This document shows, one piece after another, positions 1-7,997 of a stretch of DNA of 12,087 bases (the first letter of the stretch is position 1; every line of letters starts with the position of its first letter). The DNA is taken from positions 1 to 12,087 of the forward strand of contig MU130244.1 in assembly GCA_015039465.1 (NCBI GenBank), read 5' to 3'. Source of the DNA: Phlegmacium glaucopus (taxonomy: Eukaryota; Basidiomycota; Agaricomycetes; Agaricales; Cortinariaceae). The translations under genes and the position numbers were made by a program. The notes below the pieces were generated by a model that worked only from the letters and a program-made list of their open reading frames with translations, did not search any database and was not told the DNA's origin.

Positions 1-296
1 AAAATATGGGGGTAGGGAAAATAAGTTCTGACAATACAACAAGGGCATATCTGTTTTTATTAAATTGAGGCGACCCGAAGAGCATGTTCGCAGTCTCAGA
101 AGCATGTTCATTAACCTTAATTCCACGGAGTTTCTTCAAATCAGAATTCGACTGCAGAAGGCAGCGGAGAAACCTGGATGGAACCGTTATTCATGGACAA
201 AAAAAGGCTAAACACATACCGCAACCAAGTTGGTGCAGCGTTGTATGATTCAGGGCCAACAAGACTAAACGCACAATTGAGATACAGTGCGGTCAT
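1..296 (-). CDS. Partial two-exon gene of unknown function, 3' end beyond the window
   Basis: Read on the minus strand, an ATG at 296-294 opens a 77-nt exon (25 codons plus 2 nt) ending at a GTATGT donor (219-214). A 46-bp intron (219-174) ends in CCAG, and a second exon runs open from 173 to the window edge, about 57 codons without a stop. The phase-2 junction keeps the frame. The residues look like real protein: a PTWLRFLR stretch at the junction, and SETANMLFGSPQFNK followed by a hydrophobic VVLSELIFP stretch near the edge. I do not recognise the family. It is divergent to the gene at 514. The start could instead be an internal exon, because an in-frame TGA lies only a few codons upstream and a splice acceptor cannot be excluded there. 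Confidence 0.5.
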
Positions 297-513
297 TGTA
301 CGGTGATGTGTGACTCACCTGATGGCTCCATTCACGAGCCTACATTGCCTGCCAGACAAGTAACAAATATCAAATACCAAACAAGCAGAGAGAGTGAATC
401 ACTTAGCGAACCACACAGTTATATCATTGGTACAAAGACCACCTCCACGGCATGATTGAACTAAAGAGATGCCAACTTAAAGAAGGCTAGCTAGACAGTA
501 ATAGAAATTCCAA
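297..513. promoter_or_regulatory. Divergent intergenic region between two genes
   Basis: This 217-bp gap separates the start codons of the minus-strand gene at 296 and the plus-strand gene at 514. By position it should hold the 5' UTRs and promoters of both. I see no clear TATA box or repeat in it, so the call rests only on the divergent layout. Confidence 0.3.
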
Positions 514-1742
514 ATGAGTGGAGAAAATGAATCGGCTTCACAAAAAGGCAATTCACAATCAGCTGATATAGTTGAAGAAGTAAAAAAACTCCTCACCAAT
601 ACAAAATTTACCAACCCCCATAGTTTTATCGGCTTAAACAATCCACAATGGATAAATTCTACGACAGCGCAGGAGCTGGTGAGCACTCGTAAAAAAAACA
701 ACAGCCCACAGAAGTCTAACGCACTAGATAGCTGAAGCCCTGGAGAAAAGCGCATTGGAAAACAAAGAAGTAGCAGATCGGCGTTTGGCAAGCGTAATAA
801 CGGTGAGTGAAATTTCAGGATAGTCATACTCAAAAAATAACAGGTCACATAGGATACCCAGTTGCGTACCAAGTATAAGGTCAAACGCTTTGAAAGACCA
901 ACGACGCTGAGATTGATACAAATCGACACAAATGACCAAGTTGCTGAAGAAGCGGTTTTTACTATCCAAGGAGTATTGTCGGCCAAGCATCTCCCTCCTG
1001 TAACAGAAAACATAAGGTAAGTGTGGAAACTATGTGTGAGAGGAAATTTACGAACAGACAAAGCAAGAACACCCTCTCAGGCACGCTACCTTCGTCAAGG
1101 TGTTGCATTGGTCGGATACGGAACCACTACATTCGAAAAAGCAATAAATAGCGCGCAAGAAATCTATGGAATGTTTGAACGTAACGTAGAAGACGCATCG
1201 CTTGAATCCTGGGTGTTACCAAAATCTACGGTGCAAGGCAGAGCGCTTGAAGCATCGAACCAATATCTCACGTCAAAACGAGATGCACCTGATATGCAGC
1301 CAGCCCCAATTTCACCGTTAGTAGATCCCCGTGGCATCCTTGAAAAGTTGACGAAGGAAGGTTTTCTGCATGGAGAGGAAAACGAAGTACACTACTATCA
1401 AGTACATAAGAATGATGCAGGGGGCAAAACAAGGTAAGACTCACTTGTGCACGAAAACAAAGTGCTGATAGCCATCTGTGAAGTGTGGAAACCGTGAACC
1501 CACAAATATTTCGCATCGGAGATATCGTTGAAGCCCAGGTTTCATTCATCGTTGTACCGTTGAAAGACAATAAACATAAAATGATTGTCGTATTGCGGTC
1601 GATCGCGCTGTTGGACACACATTTCAGCAAGGTAAGAACAATCATCAGATAAATAAATTATCTCACCAAAAAAAATGTATAGGAGGCATCGAAAGGTAGA
1701 ATGCGTGACACTGAACCGACCCAACAAATAATGTTGAAGTAA
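514..1742 (+). CDS. Six-exon conserved basidiomycete protein of unknown function, C-terminus cut by TAA
   Basis: Exons are 514-678, 728-802, 853-1016, 1068-1433, 1484-1631 and 1683-1742. The five introns are 49, 50, 51, 50 and 51 bp, each GT-AG with donors GTGAGC, GTGAGT, GTAAGT, GTAAGA and GTAAGA. The summed CDS is 978 nt, 325 residues, in frame throughout. Visible segments: a low-complexity Ser/Asn start; an Ala/Glu-rich helix (about 56-80); AVFTIQGVLSAKHLPP (about 110-130); VDPRGILEKL at 220; HGEENEVHYYQ at 236; FRIGDIVEAQVSFIVVPL at 266-283; and VVLRSIALLD near 295-304. I know this C-terminal pattern from multicopy Agaricomycete proteins of unknown function, often near transposons; that is recognition, not a search. 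After the TAA (1740-1742) the same frame stays open to a TGA at 1833-1835 and begins RVGYGD, which suggests the family normally runs about 30 residues further. No signal peptide or membrane span is seen. Confidence 0.75.
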
Positions 1743-1835
1743 CGGGTGGGCTACGGCGATTACATAGACGTGGAGGAAGGGACCGAGCAAATGCAGGTCG
1801 ACAAACATGTCGAGCGACGCCAGAAGATAGATTGA
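1743..1835 (+). pseudogene. Cut-off C-terminal tail of the preceding gene
   Basis: In the same frame as the last exon of the gene at 514, the sequence after TAA 1740-1742 reads 30 codons (RVGYGDYIDVEEG, then a charged stretch ending in QKID) before TGA 1833-1835. The acidic, glycine-containing tail fits the end of this family as I remember it. The simplest reading is one nonsense change of a Lys or Arg codon. An alternative is that this is ordinary 3' UTR. Confidence 0.4.
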
Positions 1836-1921
1836 CACTGACAGAACAATTGATTGGAAGCTGTACATAGTAGTTACTCGCAAGTCGAACGAACCAGTAC
1901 AATTTCTGAGAGAGAGGAAGG

Positions 1922-2167
1922 GGGATAAAGCAACAAGATGGCAACGTGTTTCGAACGTACCCGATAATACAATGCGTGATTTCGGGTGCAGACGGAATGG
2001 CAGGTACCGTTATCAACAATATCCCTTCCACTCCTCCAATCGACTGGGTTTTTATGGCTCTGTAGATGACACCTGTTAGTTTCGAGAGACTCGGTGGAAC
2101 GGAACATGGCGAACCAACCTGGACTTTTCATCACTCTCTCGTTGGTTGCAAGGGCAGCATCAACTGA
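1922..2167 (+). pseudogene. Weak coding-like stretch with one in-frame TAG
   Basis: This frame is open for 81 codons apart from TAG 2063-2065. The residues on either side look protein-like (VINNIPSTPPIDWVFMAL before the stop, SFERLGGTEHGEPTWTFHH after it). No family is recognised and no splice sites were resolved. Chance openness of this length cannot be excluded, so this is only a candidate for a decayed exon. The minus strand is also open across this region but reads as a shadow with no recognisable motif. Confidence 0.22.
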
Positions 2168-2460
2168 GTTTGAAATAAAATCACGATAGAGCAAAGTCCG
2201 AGGACACTTCAGAAGCCGACCGGCTAAACCCGCACGAATAGATGCCAACCCGTTTTTTCGATTTTGGGGGCCCAGGTTGGTATAAGACCGAGTTCTCAAT
2301 ACTGAGAACTCGGAAAAAAGTCATTTTTGGATAGCTCTCGATAAGTACTGTCCGACTGCACCAAAAATATCAAGATAATCTATATCCTCCTCACCCAAAA
2401 AAAATCCTACTATGCCACTCAAACCTAGAGGTTATCCTTTAAAAACCAAATAAATCCTCT
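2168..2460. other. Gene-free stretch with one short hairpin
   Basis: I see no coding sequence here. The only structure is the perfect hairpin at 2288-2313. The stretch is followed by an A/C-rich segment around 2360-2460 that leads into the transposase remnant. Confidence 0.5.
2288..2313. repeat. Perfect 11-bp hairpin
   Basis: The arms CCGAGTTCTCA (2288-2298) and TGAGAACTCGG (2303-2313) are exact reverse complements around the loop ATAC, followed by six A. In a bacterium this would suggest a terminator; here it is more likely a remnant of a transposon end or chance. It lies about 150 bp before the transposase remnant. Confidence 0.6.
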
Positions 2461-2928
2461 TCGAGCACCATTCTACCGTTAGCATCATTTTCCCAAGGCC
2501 ATGTTAAATGCTCACCAGTATGCCCTATTGAGAATACCAATTGCTGCATGGCTCGTCTGCTCAGTCAACAAGATGACTTCAAAAATCAGCCCAAAACTTT
2601 CATTTGTTCTCGAGGGCACCACTGTATTTTTGTTCCAAAGTTTCATTGTGAGCAAAATTCTATTGAAATGGTATGTACTATTCACTCTAAATGTATGATA
2701 CAATTACTGAGGAAAAGTGCCGAAAGAGGTAGTGTTTCATAAACCAAATTTAACCAATTATGGCGGTTTATGAGTGCTTACCATAAGGGTTTGACAGGCG
2801 CTGCCGCCGCATGGGCTGTGCGCCAGCAAAAGTAGCACCGAGGGATCAATCAGACGGCCATGATGGCCCATCGATGTCTCGATGGGCCGGTTGCCGGGGT
2901 TGCCGAACCCATATATAACTATATATAG
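2461..2928 (+). pseudogene. Decayed Tc1/mariner-like (DDE_3-type) transposase, C-terminal part
   Basis: One frame carries the C-terminal part of a fungal DDE transposase. It reads CCMARLLSQQDDFKNQP, then RGHHCIFVPKFHCEQNSIEM (about 2611-2670), which matches the family pattern PKFHCELNPIEM. That pattern is the counterpart of the Tc1 SPDLNPIE motif and contains the third catalytic acidic residue. After a poorly conserved stretch with TAA 2740-2742, the same frame resumes as WRFMSAYHKGLTG and AAAAWAVRQQK, hits TAG 2833-2835, then continues HRGINQTAMMAH. A GTATGT after the IEM codons may be an old intron donor. The two stops, the lost YWGW segment after IEM and the missing N-terminal two thirds show it is inactive. 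The first two catalytic Asp residues are not in the window. Confidence 0.8.
2865..2888. repeat. Perfect 10-bp hairpin in transposon 3' region
   Basis: GGCCCATCGA (2865-2874) and TCGATGGGCC (2879-2888) are exact reverse complements around TGTC. The hairpin lies in the last codons of the transposase remnant and may be a terminal structure of the element or simply the local coding sequence. Confidence 0.55.
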
Positions 2929-3154
2929 ATGCTAAAAAATTGCTCAAAAATTTGGCGCGACAAAAAACACGTGGGAATAAAATGAAAACATCATTTTTGA
3001 GCTCCTTTTGCCTGTCCGGTTTCAGATCAGTCATCAGATTTTCACCAAAAATTCTGGTTCCTGAGATATCCAATTTGTTGACTTTAGTTGTCCGCAACTG
3101 TACATGCATTTAAGGATGGCCTGCGTCTCTTTTTCCTCCCTTCCCCCCATTCTC

Positions 3155-4535
3155 ATGCCTAGCAATAGGTACACTATAGCTGCACTCCATACTTCAACTA
3201 CTTAGTTATGACGCTGACGATCATGTAGGACCGTGAATCCTCCTCCATACTCGAGTACCTCAACTTGGTGAGGAACAGTCAGTCACGATAACAGCCAGAG
3301 GGATAGCTTGCTTTCTCATCCCTCGCCTCACCCAAACTATGGCTCAGACAACCCGCCCCAACACACCAACCGTGTTCCAGTTGTTGCACCACCCCACCCA
3401 CGACCATTTAACCCGTTAAACATCCTTGTGTGCTTACTGATAATCTTGAGCGTCACATCATGGCTATCTTCTATCCCAATATGGTAAACGTCCGAAGTGA
3501 ATGGGCTGCTGAAGGGCACCGTTACCAAGCCATGTGTAACGCTTGGAACTCGGAACGCAAGGCAATGGAAGTGGAAAGGGAGGCGTGGCAAAAAGAACGG
3601 GCAAATTATTGTTTAGAACACGAGGTACTGATAGCGGAGAAGTAGCAGTGGAGAAAAGATCGGGTTGATCAGGAGAATCGGGATCGCGAGGCACTGGCAG
3701 CGGAGAAGGCACAATGGAGAAAAGGTCGGATTGATTATGAGAATCGGAAACGCGAGGTACTGGCAGCAGAGAAGGAGGAATGGCGAAAACAGCGTACTGC
3801 TCATGATGATCGAAAACGCCAGGAAGAGGAGGAAAAACGGGCAAGTATTGTTTGGCAAGATCTACAGCCGTCCAGCAGATGTTTGCGATATGGCACCAGA
3901 GAGTATTCTGCTAAGCTGGCTCAAGTTCCTATCGGGTTGGATCCATTGAAAGAATGCTGGAACAAAAGTATTGATATTCATGGTCAACAACTTTTTCCTT
4001 CTCGCTGTGACACTCAGGTATATTTTCATTATTTATTTTCGATTTTGAATTACCCTCATTTTTTCTTCTTGTTACAGGGAATGTGCGCGACTGTTGTAGG
4101 CCACTGGGTCGTTAACTTCAATGAAGCTGTGTGCGTTACATGGTGGGCTGGGTATGACAACAAGGTACTCTTTGATATATATATATTGACTTCTACACGC
4201 GTTAATGACTACAACAGGGCTGCGTCGAACGAGGAATCCACGTTCGTCTTCATCGCTGTTAAACACTCCTGGTACAGATCACTTAATGACTTTTACAGCG
4301 CTACGAATCCATCTTGATGAACCTCCAAAACGGCGACGATTGGCACGAAATGTGTGCTACTACTCCGGGACATGTGCAGGGCGGGGATTTCGATGGACCA
4401 ACGAGTTGTGCAAGTTGGGTGAGTTTTGACAAGTCCCCAATTTCAAAAGATGTTTTGCTCATTTGATATTCGGATGCTTTTCAGAGAAGTGGCATTAATG
4501 CGATATGGCTAGTCGAGGACGAAAACTGCCTTTAG
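3155..4535 (+). pseudogene. Coiled-coil protein of a basidiomycete family, broken by a 2-bp insertion and a TAG
   Basis: The C-terminal half reads cleanly over five exons: up to 4017, 4078-4164, 4218-4241, 4299-4418 and 4485-4535, with GT-AG introns of 60, 53, 57 and 66 bp. It spells RYGTREYSAKLAQVP, then EIHG-like IDIHGQQLFPSRC, VVGHWVVNFNEAVCVTWWAG, YESILMNLQNGDDWHEMCATTP, FDGPTSCASW and IWLVEDENCL. I recognise this as a Cys/Trp-rich domain widespread in Agaricomycetes, function unknown. Upstream is a charged coiled coil (about 3562-3840) and a Pro-rich segment (3308-3424). Two lesions are seen: an extra TG in the run 3427-3432, which shifts PRPFNPLNI out of frame with LTDNLERH, and TAG 3643-3645 inside the coil. 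The N-terminal exons are tentative (ATG 3155, intron 3169-3228 of 60 bp, exon 3229-3267, short intron to 3306). With the extra 2 nt discounted the coding length is a multiple of three. Confidence 0.8.
3562..3822 (+). repeat. Tandem 66-bp (22-residue) coding repeats
   Basis: Three units of exactly 66 bp (3625-3690, 3691-3756, 3757-3822) follow one another in frame, preceded by a degenerate 63-bp unit (3562-3624). Each encodes a Leu/Ala-Ala-Glu-Lys, Trp-Arg-Lys, Asp-Arg-Glu pattern with Trp at position 9. Twenty-two residues equal two hendecads, a spacing typical of straight or slightly right-handed coiled coils. Position 7 is TAG in unit 1, GCA in unit 2 and GAG in unit 3. Confidence 0.85.
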
Positions 4536-4773
4536 AGAAATGAAATTGTATAATTATGTAGTATAACGGCTAGTACGCATCGATTGCAAAGACAAATATT
4601 TCTGGATTATCGACAACTTCCCTCCATCCTCACCTTAACCAGTTATCCGTCAAAAGATGCCGAATCTTCAACGGCTCCTTTGTCTGCCAAAAGCCATATC
4701 GAGCGTCACGCGTCAAGCATCATGCATCATGAGTGATATCCTTATTGTTTATTCAACGAGAGTCATCGTAGAT
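4536..4773. other. Gene-free spacer
   Basis: After the stop at 4533-4535 I see no coding sequence on either strand up to 4774. It probably holds the facing 3' UTRs of the plus-strand pseudogene and the minus-strand exon at 4774-4899. Confidence 0.4.
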
Positions 4774-4899
4774 TCACCCATCACAGTCTAACGCCTCATC
4801 ATAGTCCTTCTCAATCGCCTCTTCCTCATTGATTGGTAAAAACGGGAAGATGCCAGTCTTGTACCCATTCAAACTAACAAATTTCTTCCAGGTACATAC
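4774..4899 (-). pseudogene. Orphan 3'-terminal exon candidate
   Basis: Minus strand: after a TTGCCTGTAG acceptor-like sequence (about 4908-4900) a frame reads WKKFVSLNGYKTG (from 4890), then IFPFLPINEEEAIEKDYDEA and stops at TGA 4776-4774. An acidic, well-formed C-terminus with a plausible splice acceptor looks like a last exon. No matching upstream exon was found before the next gene's end at 5087, and the stretch 4905-5040 looks noncoding. It may be the remnant of a gene interrupted by its neighbour or an alternative last exon of that neighbour. Family not recognised. Confidence 0.35.
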
Positions 4900-5086
4900 T
4901 ACAGGCAATATCAAAAATGAGCATGAGGAGCATAAGCATAAAGAATGAGAATGTAATGCATGCTATGGCATATAGACATACATACACAGCACTATACTAT
5001 CGAAGGTCCGCTTATATAACTGGTGGTATAGTATTCGCTATCATAGATGAGGAATTAGTTGTGTCCATGTTGGGGTTTGGTATGCC

Positions 5087-6990
5087 TCAACAGGAAGCTC
5101 CCTGATCTTCGGCGACCAAATATGCTCGACAGAAGACATAGCCGATTATAAGGAGGGCATAGCCGATCGTAAGTGTGCCGATAACACATATCCGGCAAAA
5201 AGGTAGCATCCGTTCCTCGATCAGGTCCATCGAAGCCTCCACGACTTTGTTGGTTTGTATGGCAGCTAAGAGATCCTTCGAAGACTTCATGACTCTGTTG
5301 GTTTGCACGGCAGTTAAGAGCTTGTTGTAATGCCTGACAGTGGTGCGCGAGTTACAGCGCGACCGTATGTAACCATAACAGGAGCCGAGAGCTTTATGAC
5401 TGGCAATCCAAATTGAGACCGCCCCCCCTACTGCAACTACCACGAGGGATGAAATCTTCCACAAAAGACATTCTGGCCAACTTGGAAAGAAGTCATTCCA
5501 TTTCGACGCATGCAGGCCTCCATATGCACCGCTGACAAATGCAAATACGAGACCAACTGTAGTATCCGAGACACCACCTTGAACCAGGGACTCTGTATCA
5601 TCATTTCCAACACTTCTTTTCCCCACAGTCCCGGCTAAAAGAAATTTTCAGATTGATCGCCATGCCAGGAACTACTTTTATGGGTACCTGGTTCTTGGTC
5701 GGAAGAAAAGGAAAGATATTCTACAAATTGTTTAATAGGATTGGTTTCGAGCTACACATATCCCCTACTTACCGGGATTTTTTTTGATCGCTTGACTAGC
5801 TAACCTCCATCTCCAGATATCTTCCCGACAAAGCGCCACTGTACGGCTGTCGGACACTGCAAGTTGTTGATATCCGAATTTCTGCTTTAACATATGCCAT
5901 TGAGCCAGGTATCGGCTAACTTTTGGTGGCGGGAAGACATCGTTGATCTTGAAGCAAGTCCCCTTAAGAGTCTCCCATTTTGCTAATTCCACTGACTCCT
6001 CGTCTGGAGCATCGGCTCTCTCCTCCACATTTAGTAGGTCACCCTCGGAGTAGATAAGGTAATCCGTTTCCCAACCAACCTTTCGTTCATTATTCCAAAG
6101 CCGCTCGCTGGCAGTGCTTGTCATCCACATATACGCGCACAACGGGGGTACCCAATCACTGGATATGGTATGCGGATTTCTGACTTCCAAAGGCTTCTGG
6201 AACCAAAGCCCGTAGATGGCGAGTGCACAAAGTGCATGTCCTACGGTATTGACTTCTAGTAAAGTGATGGGAAGATTGGTAGCCAGTCGAGTGATGGATT
6301 GCAATATAAACCATCCTGCTTGAATGCAGAGCAAGGTCTTTGCTAGCGAGTCAGCTTTACTTTTGTCGATAATGGATTCTTCAGAAATACGAATCTCTTC
6401 AATATGGCCCTGATTCGCAAGGAATAAAACTCCTTTAGCTGTCAAAGGAACTTGAAGCGGGGAAGGGTAGTCCCGAATGAATGATTTTTCAGTTTTGAAG
6501 GCAAAACCTCCCATTCCTGCGTAGAAACCGTGGACTGTCGTCCAGCGCCTGTTTTTGGGACTTTGCGGCTGTAGAAATTATCTGAGTATATGTTCGGCCA
6601 CTCAAAGATCGAGAAACATACCACGCTGCAACCGTCCTGTTTATCAATGATATCGTTGATTGCCTTGGCGAGTGTTCTTGCGGAAAGCCATTGCCTCCAA
6701 GCAATATATGCGACAATTTCTGGGGCCAATAGAGCGATCAAAGTCCACTTGAGCTTATGTGCCGTCCGACCTATGGGGCCCTCATTCTGAGGCGGAACGT
6801 TCAGATGCAGCGCAGTCCACATGCAAAGGATCAATGTGAGCACGCAGCTGGTAAGAATATTAAATGTTCCTCGGGTTGGGGGTGGTGAGACCCAGTGCAC
6901 TATTTCCAAGTTGCTGCCGTGCCCAACTGGAGCGGAGAGAACACGCATAAGATCGATATTGGATGCTAACAAAAGAATGAAGGTTAACAT
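5087..6990 (-). CDS. Secreted-signal, multi-membrane-span conserved fungal protein
   Basis: Exon 1 is 6990-6622, intron 6621-6569 (GTATGT to ACAG, 53 bp), exon 2 6568-5773, intron 5772-5635 (GTAAGT to TTTTAG), exon 3 5634-5087. The CDS is 1713 nt, 570 residues. The start has A at -3 and opens a signal peptide (residues 1-20, MLTFILLL...VLSA). Hydrophobic spans lie near 44-61, 82-98, 200-218 and 229-246, with three more in exon 3. Family landmarks: WV.PP..RGTFNIL (33-46), MWTALHLNVP (57-66), LLAPEIVAY (87-95), WTTVHGFYAGMGGFAF across the first junction, DKSKADSLAK (191-200), LPITLLEVNT, YGLWFQKPLEV and AYGGLHASKWN. I know this as a large fungal family of uncharacterised integral membrane proteins. 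The 138-bp second intron may be two introns around a 33-nt exon. The C-terminus appears frameshifted near 5105; the family ending is readable in another frame to 5041. Confidence 0.85.
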
Positions 6991-7032
6991 GGTTGTGATT
7001 GAAGCGAAAGGGTTGGCTTTGATACGCGGTGA

Positions 7033-7041
7033 TTTTATATA
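7033..7041 (-). promoter_or_regulatory. TATA box of the membrane-protein gene
   Basis: On the minus strand TATATAAAA lies about 43-51 bp before the ATG at 6990. With the usual 25-30 bp distance from TATA to transcript start, the 5' UTR would be very short, around 15 bp. Confidence 0.55.
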
Positions 7042-7268
7042 TCCACGCTTTTGAAAGGAAACCTTATACAGGTCTCATATGACATGGCCTTTTATGTTAA
7101 GGCTGTGATGACAAGTCACAGCAGCAGCTGCCAGCAATGTTCCACCTCGAGCCGAACTACGATGTCGCCCATGTTTGTACCACGAGGGATGCGTTCTCTC
7201 CAACTGCTCCGAGTCTGAGCACGACGTCCGACCTCCCTGTAGACTGGCACATCAGAACAGGGACTAGT
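7042..7268. other. Intergenic spacer between two minus-strand genes
   Basis: This spacer carries the upstream promoter of the gene starting at 6990 and the 3' UTR of the one ending at 7269. The plus-strand frame across it (7137-7325) shows no recognisable motif and I do not call it. Confidence 0.4.
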
Positions 7269-7997
7269 TTACGAGCCAGAGCCAGCAGATGCAGAGAAAA
7301 ACCGACAATACAATCGGATCATTGAGTAATACATCTGCATCAAGGAAGTTGTAGCGAGGCAGTGTAGTAGGACAAGCGCGGCCCAGTTTGAATCAAGTTT
7401 GCCAACTTGATGTGAACTTGTCAAAGTGGTGAAATTTAGAGTGCCCATGAGTTCTATACCATTCGCTTCTTCCGATTTGGTCCATTTACTTATCACATCT
7501 CTTTGGTCTCGGAGCGTTCGACTGTATGCGCGTCCCTCCATTCCCATCCATGTTTCCACCTCTTCCACACCTTGATTTGTGACAAAAATTCATCAATTTG
7601 GATGAAGATGTTTACCTTAGGCTGAGCTGCAGCTCACAGCCTAGAAATATTGGAGCCCAAGCCACAAGCCTACAACGGATCCGGAGGCTGTGATGGCTTG
7701 GGCTACCACGGCTCGGCTCAGCGATGTATGATGGTTAACTGTTATACCCTGCTCACCTACTTGGCAGTTGATATAGGGAATCCGTTTTTGTACAGACGAT
7801 GGGTTAGATGTTGTTTCCACGATGGATTCTTTACTCGTCCAGATTATGGGTTGCACGTGTGTTTGTCACCGGCATCCACACCAAATATTCTTTGTTGAGA
7901 TTCCTCGTCTAAGGTTGGCGGGAACTATATGGCAGGAATTTCTTTTGCCTGTCGCCTTCTTGATTTCCGCGACTGATTCAGGACCAAACTCCGCCAT
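7269..7997 (-). CDS. Probable three-exon gene with one membrane span, unknown function
   Basis: Minus strand: an ATG at 7997-7995 in good context (CCGATGG) opens a 43-codon exon beginning MAEFGPESVAEIKKATG. A second block (about 7856-7715) reads VQPIIWTSKESIVE, SSVQKRIPYINCQVGEQG and ends near TSLSRAV. A third (about 7577-7269) reads VEEVETWMGMEGRAYSRTL, ISKWTKSEEANGIELMGTLNF and a hydrophobic helix around ALVLLHCLATTSLMQMYYSM, then stops. The three blocks lie in order on one strand and have protein-like composition, but exon edges are not fixed. The gap between blocks 1 and 2 is only about 10 nt with a frame change, so either a short intron is misplaced or a frameshift is present. The 140-bp gap between blocks 2 and 3 holds a hairpin-rich, MITE-like sequence. 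The WTKSEEANG and Asn-Trp-Ala plus membrane helix ending resembles Agaricomycete proteins I have seen without function. Confidence 0.4.
7618..7720. repeat. Hairpin-rich, MITE-like segment
   Basis: Two dyads sit side by side: TAGGCTG (7618-7624) and CAGCCTA (7637-7643) around GAGCTGCAGCTC, and AGCCCAAGCCA (7654-7664) against TGGCTTGGGCT (7694-7704). It is followed by GGCTCGGCTCAGC. Such GGCT/AGCC-rich foldback sequences are common as small nonautonomous repeats in mushroom genomes. It lies between two coding blocks of the gene at 7269-7997, so it would be spliced out or has broken the gene. No target duplication was identified. Confidence 0.45.
7915..7937. repeat. 23-bp inverted repeat, left copy
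   Basis: TTGGCGGGAAC followed by TATATGGCAGGA is the exact reverse complement of 9480-9502. On the minus strand it encodes SCHIVPAN, and the partner at 9480 encodes the same residues on the plus strand. The identity falls off at once on the outer side and quickly on the inner side. Confidence 0.75.

Larger units (their letters stand above)
2461..3102 (+). mobile_element. 5'-truncated Tc1/mariner-like DNA transposon with 3' terminus
   Basis: The element consists of the transposase C-terminus, an AT-rich untranslated segment (2929-3070) and a terminal sequence. Read inward from its right end the terminus is TACAGTTGCGGACAACTAAA (3102-3083), that is, a TA target dinucleotide followed by CAGT, the classic Tc1/mariner end. 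No matching inverted copy was found between 1836 and 2460, so the left end is lost or outside recognition. The gene at 3155 starts about 50 bp beyond the right terminus. Confidence 0.6.

Noticed and set aside
1268..2299. Long minus-strand frames of 113-141 codons
   Set aside because: Those up to 1742 are antisense to the spliced gene at 514-1742. The others show no motif and overlap a plus-strand stretch of more protein-like composition.
2288..2313. Rho-independent terminator
   Set aside because: The host is eukaryotic and the hairpin is followed by A rather than T on the plus strand; no gene ends there.
3643..3645. TAG as an A-to-I edited codon (TGG) of the kind known from filamentous ascomycetes
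   Set aside because: The tandem units have Ala and Glu, not Trp, at this position, and a second lesion (2-bp insertion) exists upstream, so a pseudogene is simpler.
3464..3858. Pro/Leu-rich minus-strand frames opposite the coiled-coil gene
   Set aside because: They are the antisense of the 66-bp Glu/Lys/Arg repeats; the plus strand carries the introns and conserved domain.
6590..7054. Plus-strand frames opposite the membrane-protein gene
   Set aside because: They are shadows; the minus-strand model is in frame over 570 codons with good splice sites and family motifs.
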